A stretch of DNA of 64,000 bases from JAAURB01 sp049649525 (GTDB lineage: Bacteria > Cyanobacteriota > Cyanobacteriia > Cyanobacteriales > Microcoleaceae), in NCBI GenBank assembly GCA_049649525.1, contig JBARZE010000068.1, positions 89,919-153,918 on the forward strand. Direction: 5' to 3'. A program made the translations under genes and the position numbers. Below are positions 44,459 to 53,833 of the stretch, piece by piece (positions within the stretch are counted from its first letter, which is position 1; the number at the start of each line of letters is the position of its first letter). The notes beneath the pieces are model-generated. The model was not told the DNA's origin, made no database searches, and was given only the letters and a program-made list of their open reading frames with translations.

Positions 44459-44647
44459 TTACTGATTATCGATTACATCTTTGGCTGCATCTTTAATATT
44501 CTCTACGGTATGTTGTGCGGCCGCTTCAGCTTGTTTTGCTTCTCCTTCAGCTTTTTGTTTGGGGTCTCCCGTCACTTCCCCAATCATTTCTTGAGCTTTA
44601 CCCTCAAGATTTTTTAGAGTAGCATCTACTTTTTTGTCAATACTCAT
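44459..44647 (-). CDS. CsbD-family stress protein
   Basis: This 62-residue highly charged helical protein has the CsbD pattern: DATLKNLEGKAQEMIGEVTGD, then KQKAEGEAKQAEAAAQ. The family is induced by general stress in many bacteria; its mechanism is unknown. It stands near stress and membrane genes (PLD, GlsB-type, MATE). Start ATG 44647. A long inverted repeat follows the gene. Confidence 0.93.
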   Translation of the reverse strand: MSIDKKVDATLKNLEGKAQEMIGEVTGDPKQKAEGEAKQAEAAAQHTVENIKDAAKDVIDNQ

Positions 44648-44864
44648 ACTTAATATAACTCCTAATAAAAGTAATAAGCGCTAATACAATAATTCTATTT
44701 TTAAGTCTAGCTGAATCTAGATCAATAGATATCTATCATTAGAAAGATTTTATGAGCTGCTCTCTCTCTCATTAGAAATAATTTATTTTATTAATTACTA
44801 TACTTAAAATTCATCTTTTTGGCTAAAGATATCTTAACCTGAATTCAGCATCAGCAAGAAATTA

Positions 44865-46241
44865 TTAATATTTTTCGATAGCCGGATTCTCCATGAGTTC
44901 AACGGTTAGCAGTTTATTCGCTTTACAGATTTTTTGAGTCCATATATAAGTTCCTAAGCCGACACCCAAGTTAGCAATCAGAGCGGCTATAAAAATACCT
45001 TTTAATCCTAGAATCCAGTTTCCTAAATAGGCTAAAGGAATATAAAGAAATATCATCCTAGTCAATGTCATTATGAGCGCAGGAATAGGTTTACCTAAAG
45101 CATTAAACGCAGAATTTCCCACCAGAAAAACACCCATTGCACTATAACTTAATGGTACTAGTTTGAGGTATTGAGTCGCGGTGGCAACAACTTCTGGATT
45201 ATCATCAAAACGAGTAATCATCCAAGGTGCGCCTATCCAGAGAACAACAGCTAAAAACACACCCCAACCTATACAGAATATAAAAGATAAATGTAAAGCT
45301 CGATTAACTCGGTGATATTGTTTAGCACCCCAATTTTGACCGACAAACGGCCCCATAGTTGCCGAAATTGCCATTAAAACGATTAGTGCAAAGGCTTCAA
45401 TACGCGAAGATATACCAAAACCAGCCACGACTTCAGGACTGTACTGAGCCAACAAACTTGTGATAATTCCGATAGAAATCGGGCTAATAATATTAGTTCC
45501 GGCTGCGGGTAAACTGACCTTAAGAATTTCTTGCCAACAACCCCAAACCTGCTTAAAACAAGATAAGCTCCAGAGAATCATTCGTTCTCTAAAATGAAGT
45601 ACCATTAATGAGGCCATTAAAGTTGTTGAACGGCTAATGACTGTCGCTAAAGCAGCACCTTTTAAACCGAGTGCGGGTATTTCACCCCAGCCAAAAATTA
45701 ATAAAGGATCTAACCCGATATTGACAACGGCGGCTAAAGTCATAATTAAGCTGGGAATTTTAGTATCTCCCGCCGCTCTAATCGCACTATTTCCGACCAT
45801 AGGAACAACTAAACAAATCATGCCTAAATACCAAATTTCCATATATTCACGGATTAATGGTAAAAGCGCAGAGGAAGCACCTAAGAGTTTAAATAACGGA
45901 TCAATTGTAGCAAAACCAATAATAACAAATACACCAACAATCAGTACTGATAATGTTAAACTATTAGTCGTTAGAAGCTGGACTTTGTTGCGATCGCCTT
46001 CTCCAATTGCCCGAGCAATCACAGAAGATGCACCAATCCCCAGTCCAATGGCAAGACTGCCAAATACCATCACAACCGGAAAGGTAAAACTCATCGCAGC
46101 CAGTTGAGCGGTTCCCAGTTGGCCGACAAAATAAGTGTCAACTAAGTTAAATGCAATCACAGCAAACACGCCCCACACCATCGGTAGAGTGAGCTTGACT
46201 AACTGTACTCCGACAGGACCTTCTGTTAATCGATATCTCAT
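44865..46241 (-). CDS. MATE-family efflux transporter
   Basis: This 458-residue membrane protein has about 12 helices in two similar halves. The N-terminal half starts with GPVGVQLVKLTLPMVWGVFAV and has FNLVDTYFVGQLG. The second half contains GQNWGAKQYHRVNRAL, both typical MATE features. It exports drugs or metabolites, driven by Na+ or H+. The substrate cannot be predicted. It is divergent from the AI-2E-type transporter. Start ATG 46241. Confidence 0.93.
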   Translation of the reverse strand: MRYRLTEGPVGVQLVKLTLPMVWGVFAVIAFNLVDTYFVGQLGTAQLAAMSFTFPVVMVFGSLAIGLGIGASSVIARAIGEGDRNKVQLLTTNSLTLSVLIVGVFVIIGFATIDPLFKLLGASSALLPLIREYMEIWYLGMICLVVPMVGNSAIRAAGDTKIPSLIMTLAAVVNIGLDPLLIFGWGEIPALGLKGAALATVISRSTTLMASLMVLHFRERMILWSLSCFKQVWGCWQEILKVSLPAAGTNIISPISIGIITSLLAQYSPEVVAGFGISSRIEAFALIVLMAISATMGPFVGQNWGAKQYHRVNRALHLSFIFCIGWGVFLAVVLWIGAPWMITRFDDNPEVVATATQYLKLVPLSYSAMGVFLVGNSAFNALGKPIPALIMTLTRMIFLYIPLAYLGNWILGLKGIFIAALIANLGVGLGTYIWTQKICKANKLLTVELMENPAIEKY

Positions 46242-46515
46242 GATCTCAGCATCAACAAGCTAGATTAGTTTTGCTCAATACCCTAACACAATATAATAAA
46301 TTTTTGTAAATATATCTTGATTATTTGTCGATTTTAATTGACTTTTAGTAAGTGATAAAGTTTATTTCCGTAGATAGATGACAACGAATCAATACACTTT
46401 TATGATTAAACCAATTTATCAATATATCGTTTAAAAGTTTATTGCATTATTCATTTATTTCTAATAGCTAATATACTTTTTATTTCAGGGTATTAAGAGA
46501 GTAATTTTAAAAAAT

Positions 46516-47547
46516 ATGACATTAGGAAAATGGATTGGAGTTATTGTTTTCACCGTTTCACTGTATATCCTCTGGCGAATCAATCAGGTTATTTTACTCG
46601 CTTTTGTTGCCATTACGGTAGCGACTGCGATTAATCGTTTAGTCCGTCAATTTCAAAAATTTGGTGTGAAGCGCATCATTGCAGTTATTATTTCTGTTGG
46701 AGCATTGCTAGTGCTGTTGAGTGGCTGTATCGCTCTAATTATCCCCTCTTTAACGAGGCAATGGTCTGAACTGGTTGACGAGGTAACCATCGCTGTTAAT
46801 CGGCTTGAGGGCTGGTATAACATTTTTCAAAATTCTCTGCCGAATCAGTTTATTGACGGAATGAGTAGCCCCAATAACTTGATCCAACAATTTTCTCGTT
46901 CTGCATCTCAATGGTTCAGTCAATTTTATACCTTGTTCTCGGCTTCATTGGGAACGTTACTCAATACAATTTTGATTATTGCTTTAACTATTATGTTAGT
47001 CAGTAATCCTCAACCTTATCGCAAAGGATTTCTTTCGCTTTTTCCTTCTTTTTATCGACAGCGTGCCGATGAAATTTTATCCAAATGTGAACACAATTTA
47101 GTCGGATCTGTTTTGGGCTTGCTATTTAATATGGCTGTGATTACATTTCTCAGCGGGATGGGTTTATGGATATTGGGAGTGAAATTACCTGTTGTCAATG
47201 CTTTAATTGCCGGGTTTTTAACGTTTATTCCGAATATAGGCCCCGCTATTAGTGTAATTCCTCCTGCGTTATTGGCTTTCTTAGATGCCCCCTGGAAAGT
47301 TGTAGCAGTGATTATTTTGTATGTGGTGATTCAACAAATTGAAAGTAATATTTTGACTCCACTCGTGATGCAGAATAACGTTTCTCTTTTACCTGCAATT
47401 ACCTTAATTTCTCAAGTAATTTTTGCCTCGTTTTTTGGCTTTCTGGGATTATTACTTGCCATTCCGTTAGTGGCTGTATTGCAAGTCTGGTTTCAAGAAC
47501 TTTTAGTCAAAGATATTTTGAATCAGATGGAAGAAAAACATAGCTAA
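46516..47547 (+). CDS. AI-2E-family transporter
   Basis: This 343-residue membrane protein has about eight helices. The family signatures PNIGPAISVIPPALLAFL and QQIESNILTPLVMQNNVSL appear in the second half, and a hydrophilic domain lies at about 80-160. Some members export autoinducer-2 and others are Na+/H+ antiporters or of unknown cargo. The start is ATG 46516. It stands alone, divergent from the MATE gene. Confidence 0.93.
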   Translation: MTLGKWIGVIVFTVSLYILWRINQVILLAFVAITVATAINRLVRQFQKFGVKRIIAVIISVGALLVLLSGCIALIIPSLTRQWSELVDEVTIAVNRLEGWYNIFQNSLPNQFIDGMSSPNNLIQQFSRSASQWFSQFYTLFSASLGTLLNTILIIALTIMLVSNPQPYRKGFLSLFPSFYRQRADEILSKCEHNLVGSVLGLLFNMAVITFLSGMGLWILGVKLPVVNALIAGFLTFIPNIGPAISVIPPALLAFLDAPWKVVAVIILYVVIQQIESNILTPLVMQNNVSLLPAITLISQVIFASFFGFLGLLLAIPLVAVLQVWFQELLVKDILNQMEEKHS

Positions 47548-47646
47548 AATCAACTTCAAATGCAAAAAAGAGACAGTCTTAATTGAATGCCTCTTTTATG
47601 TATAGAAATATTTAATGATTGAGTTGAGAGCGATAGTGAAGAGTAA

Positions 47647-47802
47647 TTAGAGCTTTTCCATTTCGCTTTCTAAAGCCCGAACTAAATCTTCATTTCCCTT
47701 CGCTTTCGCAACTGCTAAACGGTGTTCTAAACGCTTCTGAAGGTTAGAGCGGTGAACTTCTGATAATTTATTAACGGTTTGACGACGGCTTCTGTTAATC
47801 AT
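47647..47802 (-). CDS. Small basic helical protein, 51 residues
   Basis: Reading from ATG 47802 to TAA 47647 gives 51 residues starting MINRSRRQTVNKLSEVHRSN and continuing with RLEHRLAVAKAKGNEDL and ending EMEKL. The sequence is a strongly patterned amphipathic helix, basic at the start and acidic at the end, which is unlikely for a random frame in this AT-rich spacer. I believe similar short proteins occur in other cyanobacteria, but this is from memory. Function unknown. It lies in the spacer after the AI-2E gene. Confidence 0.6.
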   Translation of the reverse strand: MINRSRRQTVNKLSEVHRSNLQKRLEHRLAVAKAKGNEDLVRALESEMEKL

Positions 47803-48036
47803 GGATTTTTTAATTTATTTGTTATGCTTATCTCCAATATAACGTTTCCAGTGCAAAAAATCAGCTCGATTGCCAAAATCTTAAAGATCTGTAACTTTCG
47901 ATACAGTTTCACTCAGTCCAACATGATAAGTATTTTTACTCAATTAATCTCTAGTTACAAAAAAATACTCCTTTCTAAGTTAGCGGGTAGCAAGGGGTTT
48001 GAAGGGGTTGGATCGAGATGACTAGATCGAATCGAC

Positions 48037-49125
48037 CTAAACCGATGGTGTCACAACCTCTAATCCGAGCTGTCCCATCACTTGATCTAAGTTAAAACGC
48101 TCAGCCATCAACTGAGTAATGCATTGTACTTGATTCGGTTGATGCAGGCGCGTATGACCAAAAGCTTGATCGATAATTTCCACAGTGGTTAGGGTGTCAC
48201 GATCAACCCATAATATCGGAATCTCAACATCCTCAGCTCGGCTCAACACAATATTATCCGTCGGACGTGGCCCAGTTAAAACTAAACAATGAGTTGACTT
48301 TTCCAGCGCTGCTAGCTGAATATCTGTTCGATCTCCTCCTGTCACAACCGCCATATTCATTGATCGATCAAAGTATTTCATGGCAGCACTGACATTCATC
48401 GCCCCTACACTGAGGCTTTCTACCATTAAATCTAAATGGTTTTCACAGCACATCACTTCCGCCTGTAACTGCTGCACCAGTTGTTTAACGCTCACACTGC
48501 GCAACAGTGCATTTCTGGGAATTACTCCCAAAACCGGAATCCCTTTTTTTTCAATAAATTCTGTCACATTATCTAAAAAGGGTTGTTGAGAGAGGGTGAA
48601 ATCATTAATCACCACACCCATGAGGCGATCGCCCAACTGTTGCTTAGCAAAAATTAACTGATCAACCGTACAAGAGGGCTGTAAATGCTCCACTAAAATC
48701 ACGGATGCAGAGAGAGTTTGAGCGATCTGTGGCAAAGACAGATTAAACAAACAGCCCTCTTGTAACGTTCCCGGCCCTTCTAGCAGCACCAGATCTGTAT
48801 CAAACTGCTGTAGATTGTCTTGAAGAAGCTGAAGATAATTAGTGGAATCTTGACCACTAACACGCCGATCGACACTTTCAGGAGTCAGCATCAATACAGG
48901 CGGTTGGACTTGAGCCTCAGACAGCCCCAGAATACGACTCACAAATACACTATCAGAATCTTGAAAATCTGAGTCTGTTTGCTGTTGGCCGATTCCCAAG
49001 GGCTTAGAATAAGCGAGTTTTATCCCCTGAGGTTGAAGCTGGTTGGCGATTCCCAATGCAATGGTGGACTTCCCACTATAAGGCTCAGTTGAGCCAATTA
49101 AAAGATATTTGGCAGACTTTGCCAC
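48037..49125 (-). CDS. Phosphotransacetylase-family protein (BioD-like ATPase plus DRTGG domain)
   Basis: This 362-residue protein has an N-terminal dethiobiotin-synthetase-like P-loop domain with LLIGSTEPYSGKSTIALG (Walker A) and LVLLEGPGTLQEG (Walker B-like). A C-terminal DRTGG-type domain follows (AVVTGGDRTDIQLAAL, CLVLTGPRPTDNIVLSRAED). This is the architecture of the N-terminal parts of long Pta proteins, without the phosphotransacetylase catalytic domain itself. So enzyme activity should not be assumed; a nucleotide-sensing or regulatory role is plausible. The start is GTG 49125, supported by GGGAGA eight bases upstream. Confidence 0.88.
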   Translation of the reverse strand: MAKSAKYLLIGSTEPYSGKSTIALGIANQLQPQGIKLAYSKPLGIGQQQTDSDFQDSDSVFVSRILGLSEAQVQPPVLMLTPESVDRRVSGQDSTNYLQLLQDNLQQFDTDLVLLEGPGTLQEGCLFNLSLPQIAQTLSASVILVEHLQPSCTVDQLIFAKQQLGDRLMGVVINDFTLSQQPFLDNVTEFIEKKGIPVLGVIPRNALLRSVSVKQLVQQLQAEVMCCENHLDLMVESLSVGAMNVSAAMKYFDRSMNMAVVTGGDRTDIQLAALEKSTHCLVLTGPRPTDNIVLSRAEDVEIPILWVDRDTLTTVEIIDQAFGHTRLHQPNQVQCITQLMAERFNLDQVMGQLGLEVVTPSV

Positions 49126-49350
49126 GCAGCAATCTCCCTTACTCGTACTCTAATGGTTAAATGATCGTCAAACAATTGTCTGAAAACTCTTACATCAATA
49201 TTAAGAAGTTCTCAAAGCTCAATCGATTCAGTTGATGAATGGGTTAATGGGGATCATCATACACCAATTGTTAACTTTAACGTCTGCCGTTATGGAACTT
49301 TGATTTTATATTGCTCAAGGAATAAAGCCTGTTGTCTAATACTCCTTGAT

Positions 49351-49737
49351 TTATTCGAGGTGCAACAGTTTACGATAAAAATCTTGACAAAAATCAACAG
49401 AGCGGCTTCGACTAAAACTCTGCAGAATAACAATCAAATATTTGATAAATTCGTGATTAGAAAGCATCACTTCATAACTCAAATCCGCATTACCATCAAA
49501 CTGTACCCGGCATCGAGTTAAGTCCGCAGGTAGGGATGATACATTCCATGTGGCCACAAAGGGGATATCCTCGCCCCCATCAATTTTACGAGCGCCCTCT
49601 AAGTTCTTTTCCTTGTATAGACTGATTGAGAAGGGTAAATACTTCCGCATCTTGTCATCGTAGTAAGGCATATACAGCCCAATATCTCGTTTTTCTGCTG
49701 GTTTGAGTTGGGTAATGAGGTTAGCCGAGTCGGACAT
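49351..49737 (-). CDS. Conserved cyanobacterial protein, possible type IV pilus factor EbsA
   Basis: This 128-residue soluble protein has a characteristic central block (PFVATWNVSSLPADLTRC, then RVQFDGNADLSYEVMLSN) and a C-terminal VDFCQDFYRKLLHL. From memory this pattern fits EbsA, the cyanobacteria-specific partner of PilB and Hfq in type IV pilus assembly and biofilm self-suppression. I cannot verify this, so no symbol is given. It lies about 225 bases upstream of the phosphotransacetylase-family gene on the same strand. Start ATG 49737. Confidence 0.65.
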   Translation of the reverse strand: MSDSANLITQLKPAEKRDIGLYMPYYDDKMRKYLPFSISLYKEKNLEGARKIDGGEDIPFVATWNVSSLPADLTRCRVQFDGNADLSYEVMLSNHEFIKYLIVILQSFSRSRSVDFCQDFYRKLLHLE

Positions 49738-50020
49738 ATTGACTTGCAGGTTGACTTCAACGTTTATTATTCCTAATCTAGCAAATTGATTGAGCGGATC
49801 TAGAAAATCGGTGATTAGGATTAGTTTTTGTTAGCAATCCGGCTTCAAACTGCAGTAACTCACCTCACGCACACAATGGGAATCACCTTACTTTTCTGCT
49901 TAGGAATAAAGTCAGTACCAGAGGAAACACGAAAAGGGGATAGGCCCAAAGCTGAGAGAGTGAGATTTTACCAGTTGCTGCTGATATTTATATTCGTCAT
50001 CATCAATATCAACACCTATA

Positions 50021-50881
50021 CTATAAATACTTCTGACAAACAGGTTTTAGCGCTGTAGCCGCTTCTCGTTGCATTTCGGGTGAAAAGTAGTAAGAATTGT
50101 AAAAAGAAGTTTTATCCCCTAAATCCTGGCGCTGATAGGCTAAGTTGATTGTAGTGGGTTCTCCGGTAAAACGACTAATTAAAAGCTGAGGCATTCCCCG
50201 ATTAGAAATGCATTCAACATAAGCATCACAATAGGGTTTAATTTTCTCAATCATGGCAGCATTGACTAAATGGGGAAATTGATTAAATAACGTATAAACA
50301 TTTTCGTAGGATTCTAAATAATCCGGTTGACGTTGAGAAAACCAAAATAAGATTTTAGGCACTTTAATCTGTTGTAATACCGTCTGAAAATGTTGAACCC
50401 AATTGAGACGAGTTTCTGCAATAATCATTTTGACATAGCTCTGTTCATATTCTGCTAAAATTTTCTGATAAGCGGGTTCTGCTCCGATCAATTTATCCTC
50501 AGAATTCAGTTTTAATTGTTCGGCTCCTTGACTACTGAGTAATGTATTGCTTTCACTGCGACCCGACATGACTTGAATAATCGCAAATTGAGATTGATTA
50601 ATATACTTAAATAAGTTCTTGTGTTTGAGATAAAAATAGGGGCCAGCACCGCCATGAGCTAAATTTAGAACTGATAAATCGAACCACTTTTCTAATAAAT
50701 TCGGATAAGGTCGTTCACAAAAACAGCCAAATGTTTGAGCTGCCCCTAGACAAACAAAATATTGTTGAGGTTTGATTGATAGCGGTTGGGGACCTCTAAA
50801 AGATAGTCCTGTTTCTGCTAAACGATAAACATGATAATCAACAAATTCCCAATCCCGTTGCTGATAATAATTGTCGCTCAT
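50021..50881 (-). CDS. DUF6473-like protein (SGNH-like or glycan-associated)
   Basis: This 286-residue cytoplasmic protein has a YRLAETGLSFRGPQP start, then FVCLGAAQTFGCFCERPYP, LNLAHGGAGPYFYLKH and AIIQVMSGRSESN. This pattern recalls DUF6473, found with glycan and sulfation genes in marine bacteria. GAAQTFG is reminiscent of an SGNH/GDSL block I, but the Ser of a classic GDS motif is not evident. The ATG overlaps the stop of the upstream GT2 gene as ATGA, so the two are translationally coupled. A role in modifying the GT2 product is inferred. Confidence 0.65.
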   Translation of the reverse strand: MSDNYYQQRDWEFVDYHVYRLAETGLSFRGPQPLSIKPQQYFVCLGAAQTFGCFCERPYPNLLEKWFDLSVLNLAHGGAGPYFYLKHKNLFKYINQSQFAIIQVMSGRSESNTLLSSQGAEQLKLNSEDKLIGAEPAYQKILAEYEQSYVKMIIAETRLNWVQHFQTVLQQIKVPKILFWFSQRQPDYLESYENVYTLFNQFPHLVNAAMIEKIKPYCDAYVECISNRGMPQLLISRFTGEPTTINLAYQRQDLGDKTSFYNSYYFSPEMQREAATALKPVCQKYL

Positions 50882-51900
50882 AAAGGATGATAAATAGACT
50901 GCATTGATGGTTGAGATTCAGCCATTACCCATTGCATTAATGCTTGCCACTCCGGATTTTGGTTCAACTCATCAATCTTAAAATCGTGTTGTAAATTAGC
51001 AGAATATTCAGCAAAACTTTCAACCCAATTTATAACTGTTTCCATGGGTAAAAAGGGTGAATATCGCCAAGACTTCTTCAAATAATCAACCATTTCCACA
51101 ACAAAACCAGTATAGTATAAATACCATGAACTCCATAATAATGTACTGTAGCGTACCCAATCTTCGATCAATTGAATTTCTAATGGAATATTAGCTTGAG
51201 AAAAAAAACGCTTCAGTACCCAATTAATCGATTGCGCTTGAGATAAACCATCTCGCATTGTGTTACGATCATGTTGACGATAGCAAACCGTAGGCTGACG
51301 TAACCAGTCTGATTGGCAGCCATTAAGACACAAACGTAAGATTAAATCAACATCTTCTGCATGAGTTAGTCCGGGTTCAAATCCACCCACTTGTTGTAAG
51401 CTATTACGTCGAAACATTAAGGTTCCCATCGTACCAAAAGGTTTCCATCGCAGCCAAGATTCTAAATTTAATTGCGGTATTTGTTCCCAAGGCTTAACAT
51501 CTATTAAAGTTTCTCCATTTTGATTAACTCGTCGCCAGCCACTTTGGACAATATCTAAGTTAGGATGAGCGGCAAATACGGCTAATTGCACGGCTAATTT
51601 ATCGGGTAGAAAGACATCATCTGCATCTAAAAAGGCAACAAATTCACCTTGTGATAATTCAATGCCATGATTGCGGGCGACAGAAACACCAAGATTCTCT
51701 TGATAAACATAATGAATTCGGCTTTGATAAGGTTGCAAGACCTCATATGTATTATCCGTTGAACCATCATCAATAATAATAATTTCAGAAGCAGAATAGG
51801 TCTGATTTAAAATACTCTCCACTGCTTGAACAATGTAGCGATCGCCATTGTAGACGGGAATCACAACACTAACTTGAGAAGCATTTGAAGAAGTTAACAT
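50878..51900 (-). CDS. GT2 glycosyltransferase
   Basis: This 340-residue cytoplasmic GT-A-fold enzyme starts with VSVVIPVYNGDRYIVQAV. It has the nucleotide site IIIDDGSTDNTYEV, RNHGIELSQGEFVAFLDADD with the DXD metal motif, and FEPGLTHAEDVDLILRL near the acceptor side. It transfers one sugar from a nucleotide sugar; donor and acceptor are unknown. Its TGA overlaps the ATG of the DUF6473-like gene. Start ATG 51900. Confidence 0.92.
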   Translation of the reverse strand: MLTSSNASQVSVVIPVYNGDRYIVQAVESILNQTYSASEIIIIDDGSTDNTYEVLQPYQSRIHYVYQENLGVSVARNHGIELSQGEFVAFLDADDVFLPDKLAVQLAVFAAHPNLDIVQSGWRRVNQNGETLIDVKPWEQIPQLNLESWLRWKPFGTMGTLMFRRNSLQQVGGFEPGLTHAEDVDLILRLCLNGCQSDWLRQPTVCYRQHDRNTMRDGLSQAQSINWVLKRFFSQANIPLEIQLIEDWVRYSTLLWSSWYLYYTGFVVEMVDYLKKSWRYSPFLPMETVINWVESFAEYSANLQHDFKIDELNQNPEWQALMQWVMAESQPSMQSIYHPL

Positions 51901-52071
51901 TAGTCCATTATCATATTAGAATGAATATGCCAGAAAGCATCTTTAAATTAGGTTTAACATAATTACCCTCCAAAATCAAATAACTTGGGTTTGATTTTAA
52001 TTATTATAGGGAATGATAGGGTAATGTCATCATCATCTGTAGTTATATTTTATTATAGTTAATTTATTTTT

Positions 52072-53514
52072 ATGAAAAGTAAAAAAAATCGTAAAAAACA
52101 GCAAGATGTTCCCTGGTTTGAAAAAATAATGGCATTACTTGCCGCTATCAATTTTATTTTAGTTCTATTTAATTTTACTTATACTCGCTGGCGAGATTTA
52201 TATATTCAATATTTACCTTCATTAACAGAGATTTACGATCCAATCAAAGGAATTGAACCCCATCGTGATACTCAAAAATATCTTAATACTGTTAATCGTC
52301 TCAAACAACAAGTCGTACAAACCGGGTTAAATTCAGAAGAATCTATTCAAATTTTGAATAGTTTACAAACCCAAAGTACCGATATGATTAATACTAATCC
52401 TTTTGCGATCGCCAATAAAAGTGGTACTTTAGAAACCATTAAAAATAGAATGCGGGATCGGATTACCATTGCAGAAGATTCAGCACAAGTTGCATTTGAG
52501 GTATTTTGGAGTCCGACTTATTTAAATACTCAGGAATTGAATTCAGAAATAGATTGGTTCGAGGATGAAATTGCGCCTTTAATCGCTCAAAATTACTATC
52601 GATCTTTGGGAGAAAATGGTGAATATATCAGCTATTTCTGGCGGATTGATTTACCCTTTATGATCGTATTTTTAATCGAGTACATAGCCCGAACGTATTG
52701 GATTAGTCGTCGGTTTATCACATTTAATTTTAAAGATGCCATGTTATGGCGTTGGTATGATGTCTTTTTATTTCTGCCCTTTTGGCGATGGTTACGAGCC
52801 ATTCCAGTATCGATTCGTTTGAATCAAAATGAATTAATAGATCTTGAGCGCGTCCGAAATCAGGCGATTCGGATTGTTTTAACAAACTTTGCTCAAGAAT
52901 TAACAGAAATTGTCATTGTTCAAGCTATTAATCAACTACAAAATGCGATTCAAAGTGGTGAATTATCTCAACAGATTTTAGAAGACTCACAACGGAAATA
53001 TATTGATCTTAATAATATTAATGAAATCGAAGCGATCGCCACTCATTTAGTTCAAGCGACAGTCTATCATGTCATCCCTAAACTGCAGCCCAACCTCGAA
53101 GAATTACTTCAATATAGTTTAGAAGCCGCGTTAAAAGAATCTTCTTTATATAAACAGTTTAAAAATCTCCCCGGATGGCAAAATATTTCACATCAAATGA
53201 CCCAACAGTTGGTTCATCAACTATCGCAACTGGCGACCGATAGTCCTCAAAAAATGTATGAAGCTGTTAAACAAGCAATAGAAGACCCAGTCGGGACTCA
53301 ATTATCTAATCGTTTGGTAAATCAATTTACTCATCTCCTGGGGGAAGAACTTCAACAAGAACAAAGCCTACAAGAAATAGAATCACTCCTGGTTGCCTTC
53401 TTAGAAGAGTTTAAGATTAACTATGTCCAAAAGGTAGATGTTGACCATTATCAACAAGTTGTGACAGAAACTCAGCAGCTTCGCCGCATTACGAAAGGAG
53501 CCTCACAGTCTTAG
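52072..53514 (+). CDS. Membrane protein of unknown function with voltage-sensor-like segment
   Basis: This 480-residue protein was not assigned to a family. It has a basic start (KSKKNRKKQQ), a membrane helix at about 18-38 (FEKIMALLAAINFILVLFNF), and a long extracytoplasmic helical region to about 185. A second group of helices (about 195-255) reads LPFMIVFLIEYIARTYWISRR, then WRWYDVFLFLPFWRWLRAIP. The EYIAR...WYDVF...LRAIPVSIRL order loosely recalls the S2-S4 part of ion-channel voltage sensors. The C-terminal 220 residues are helical and cytoplasmic. No pore motif was seen. A terminator follows at 53582. Confidence 0.82.
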   Translation: MKSKKNRKKQQDVPWFEKIMALLAAINFILVLFNFTYTRWRDLYIQYLPSLTEIYDPIKGIEPHRDTQKYLNTVNRLKQQVVQTGLNSEESIQILNSLQTQSTDMINTNPFAIANKSGTLETIKNRMRDRITIAEDSAQVAFEVFWSPTYLNTQELNSEIDWFEDEIAPLIAQNYYRSLGENGEYISYFWRIDLPFMIVFLIEYIARTYWISRRFITFNFKDAMLWRWYDVFLFLPFWRWLRAIPVSIRLNQNELIDLERVRNQAIRIVLTNFAQELTEIVIVQAINQLQNAIQSGELSQQILEDSQRKYIDLNNINEIEAIATHLVQATVYHVIPKLQPNLEELLQYSLEAALKESSLYKQFKNLPGWQNISHQMTQQLVHQLSQLATDSPQKMYEAVKQAIEDPVGTQLSNRLVNQFTHLLGEELQQEQSLQEIESLLVAFLEEFKINYVQKVDVDHYQQVVTETQQLRRITKGASQS

Positions 53515-53581
53515 AGTATTTATTTGGAAGATAGGGTCACTCATGACGTTTTGTCAATTCTAAGCTAATATTGAGAGATGA

Positions 53582-53607
53582 GACGGGTTAAATATAACTC
53601 GTCTTTT
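53582..53607 (+). terminator. Probable terminator after the 480-residue membrane protein gene
   Basis: GACGGGTTA (53582-53590) pairs with TAACTCGTC (53595-53603), with one G-T wobble and a 4-nt AATA loop, followed by TTTT. It lies in the 319-bp spacer before rimP, which otherwise shows no ORF or RNA gene. Confidence 0.75.
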
Positions 53608-53833
53608 ACTTCTTGCAGAAAACACTGTTTCATCTGGAAGTGGGCATTACCCACTTTTTTTAGTGGCAGCGTATCGGTTAATCCGTCAATAATCAAGTTT
53701 TTCACAAGCTGATTGAGTTTGATGAGAACTGTTTTTTTCTTCTCTCAAAGAAAGATTCAGACCCACATTGAGTTGACAACCCATAACCGACAGAGCTGTA
53801 ACTCAAACCGTAAATTCTAGTACCGATGTCTGT

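Noticed and set aside
47779..48021. Plus-strand 80-codon frame after the AI-2E gene
   Set aside because: It has AT-rich noise composition and runs antisense to the start of the more convincing 51-residue gene.
49828..50058. Plus-strand 76-codon frame
   Set aside because: It lies in a short spacer, overlaps the DUF6473-like gene end and shows no family features.
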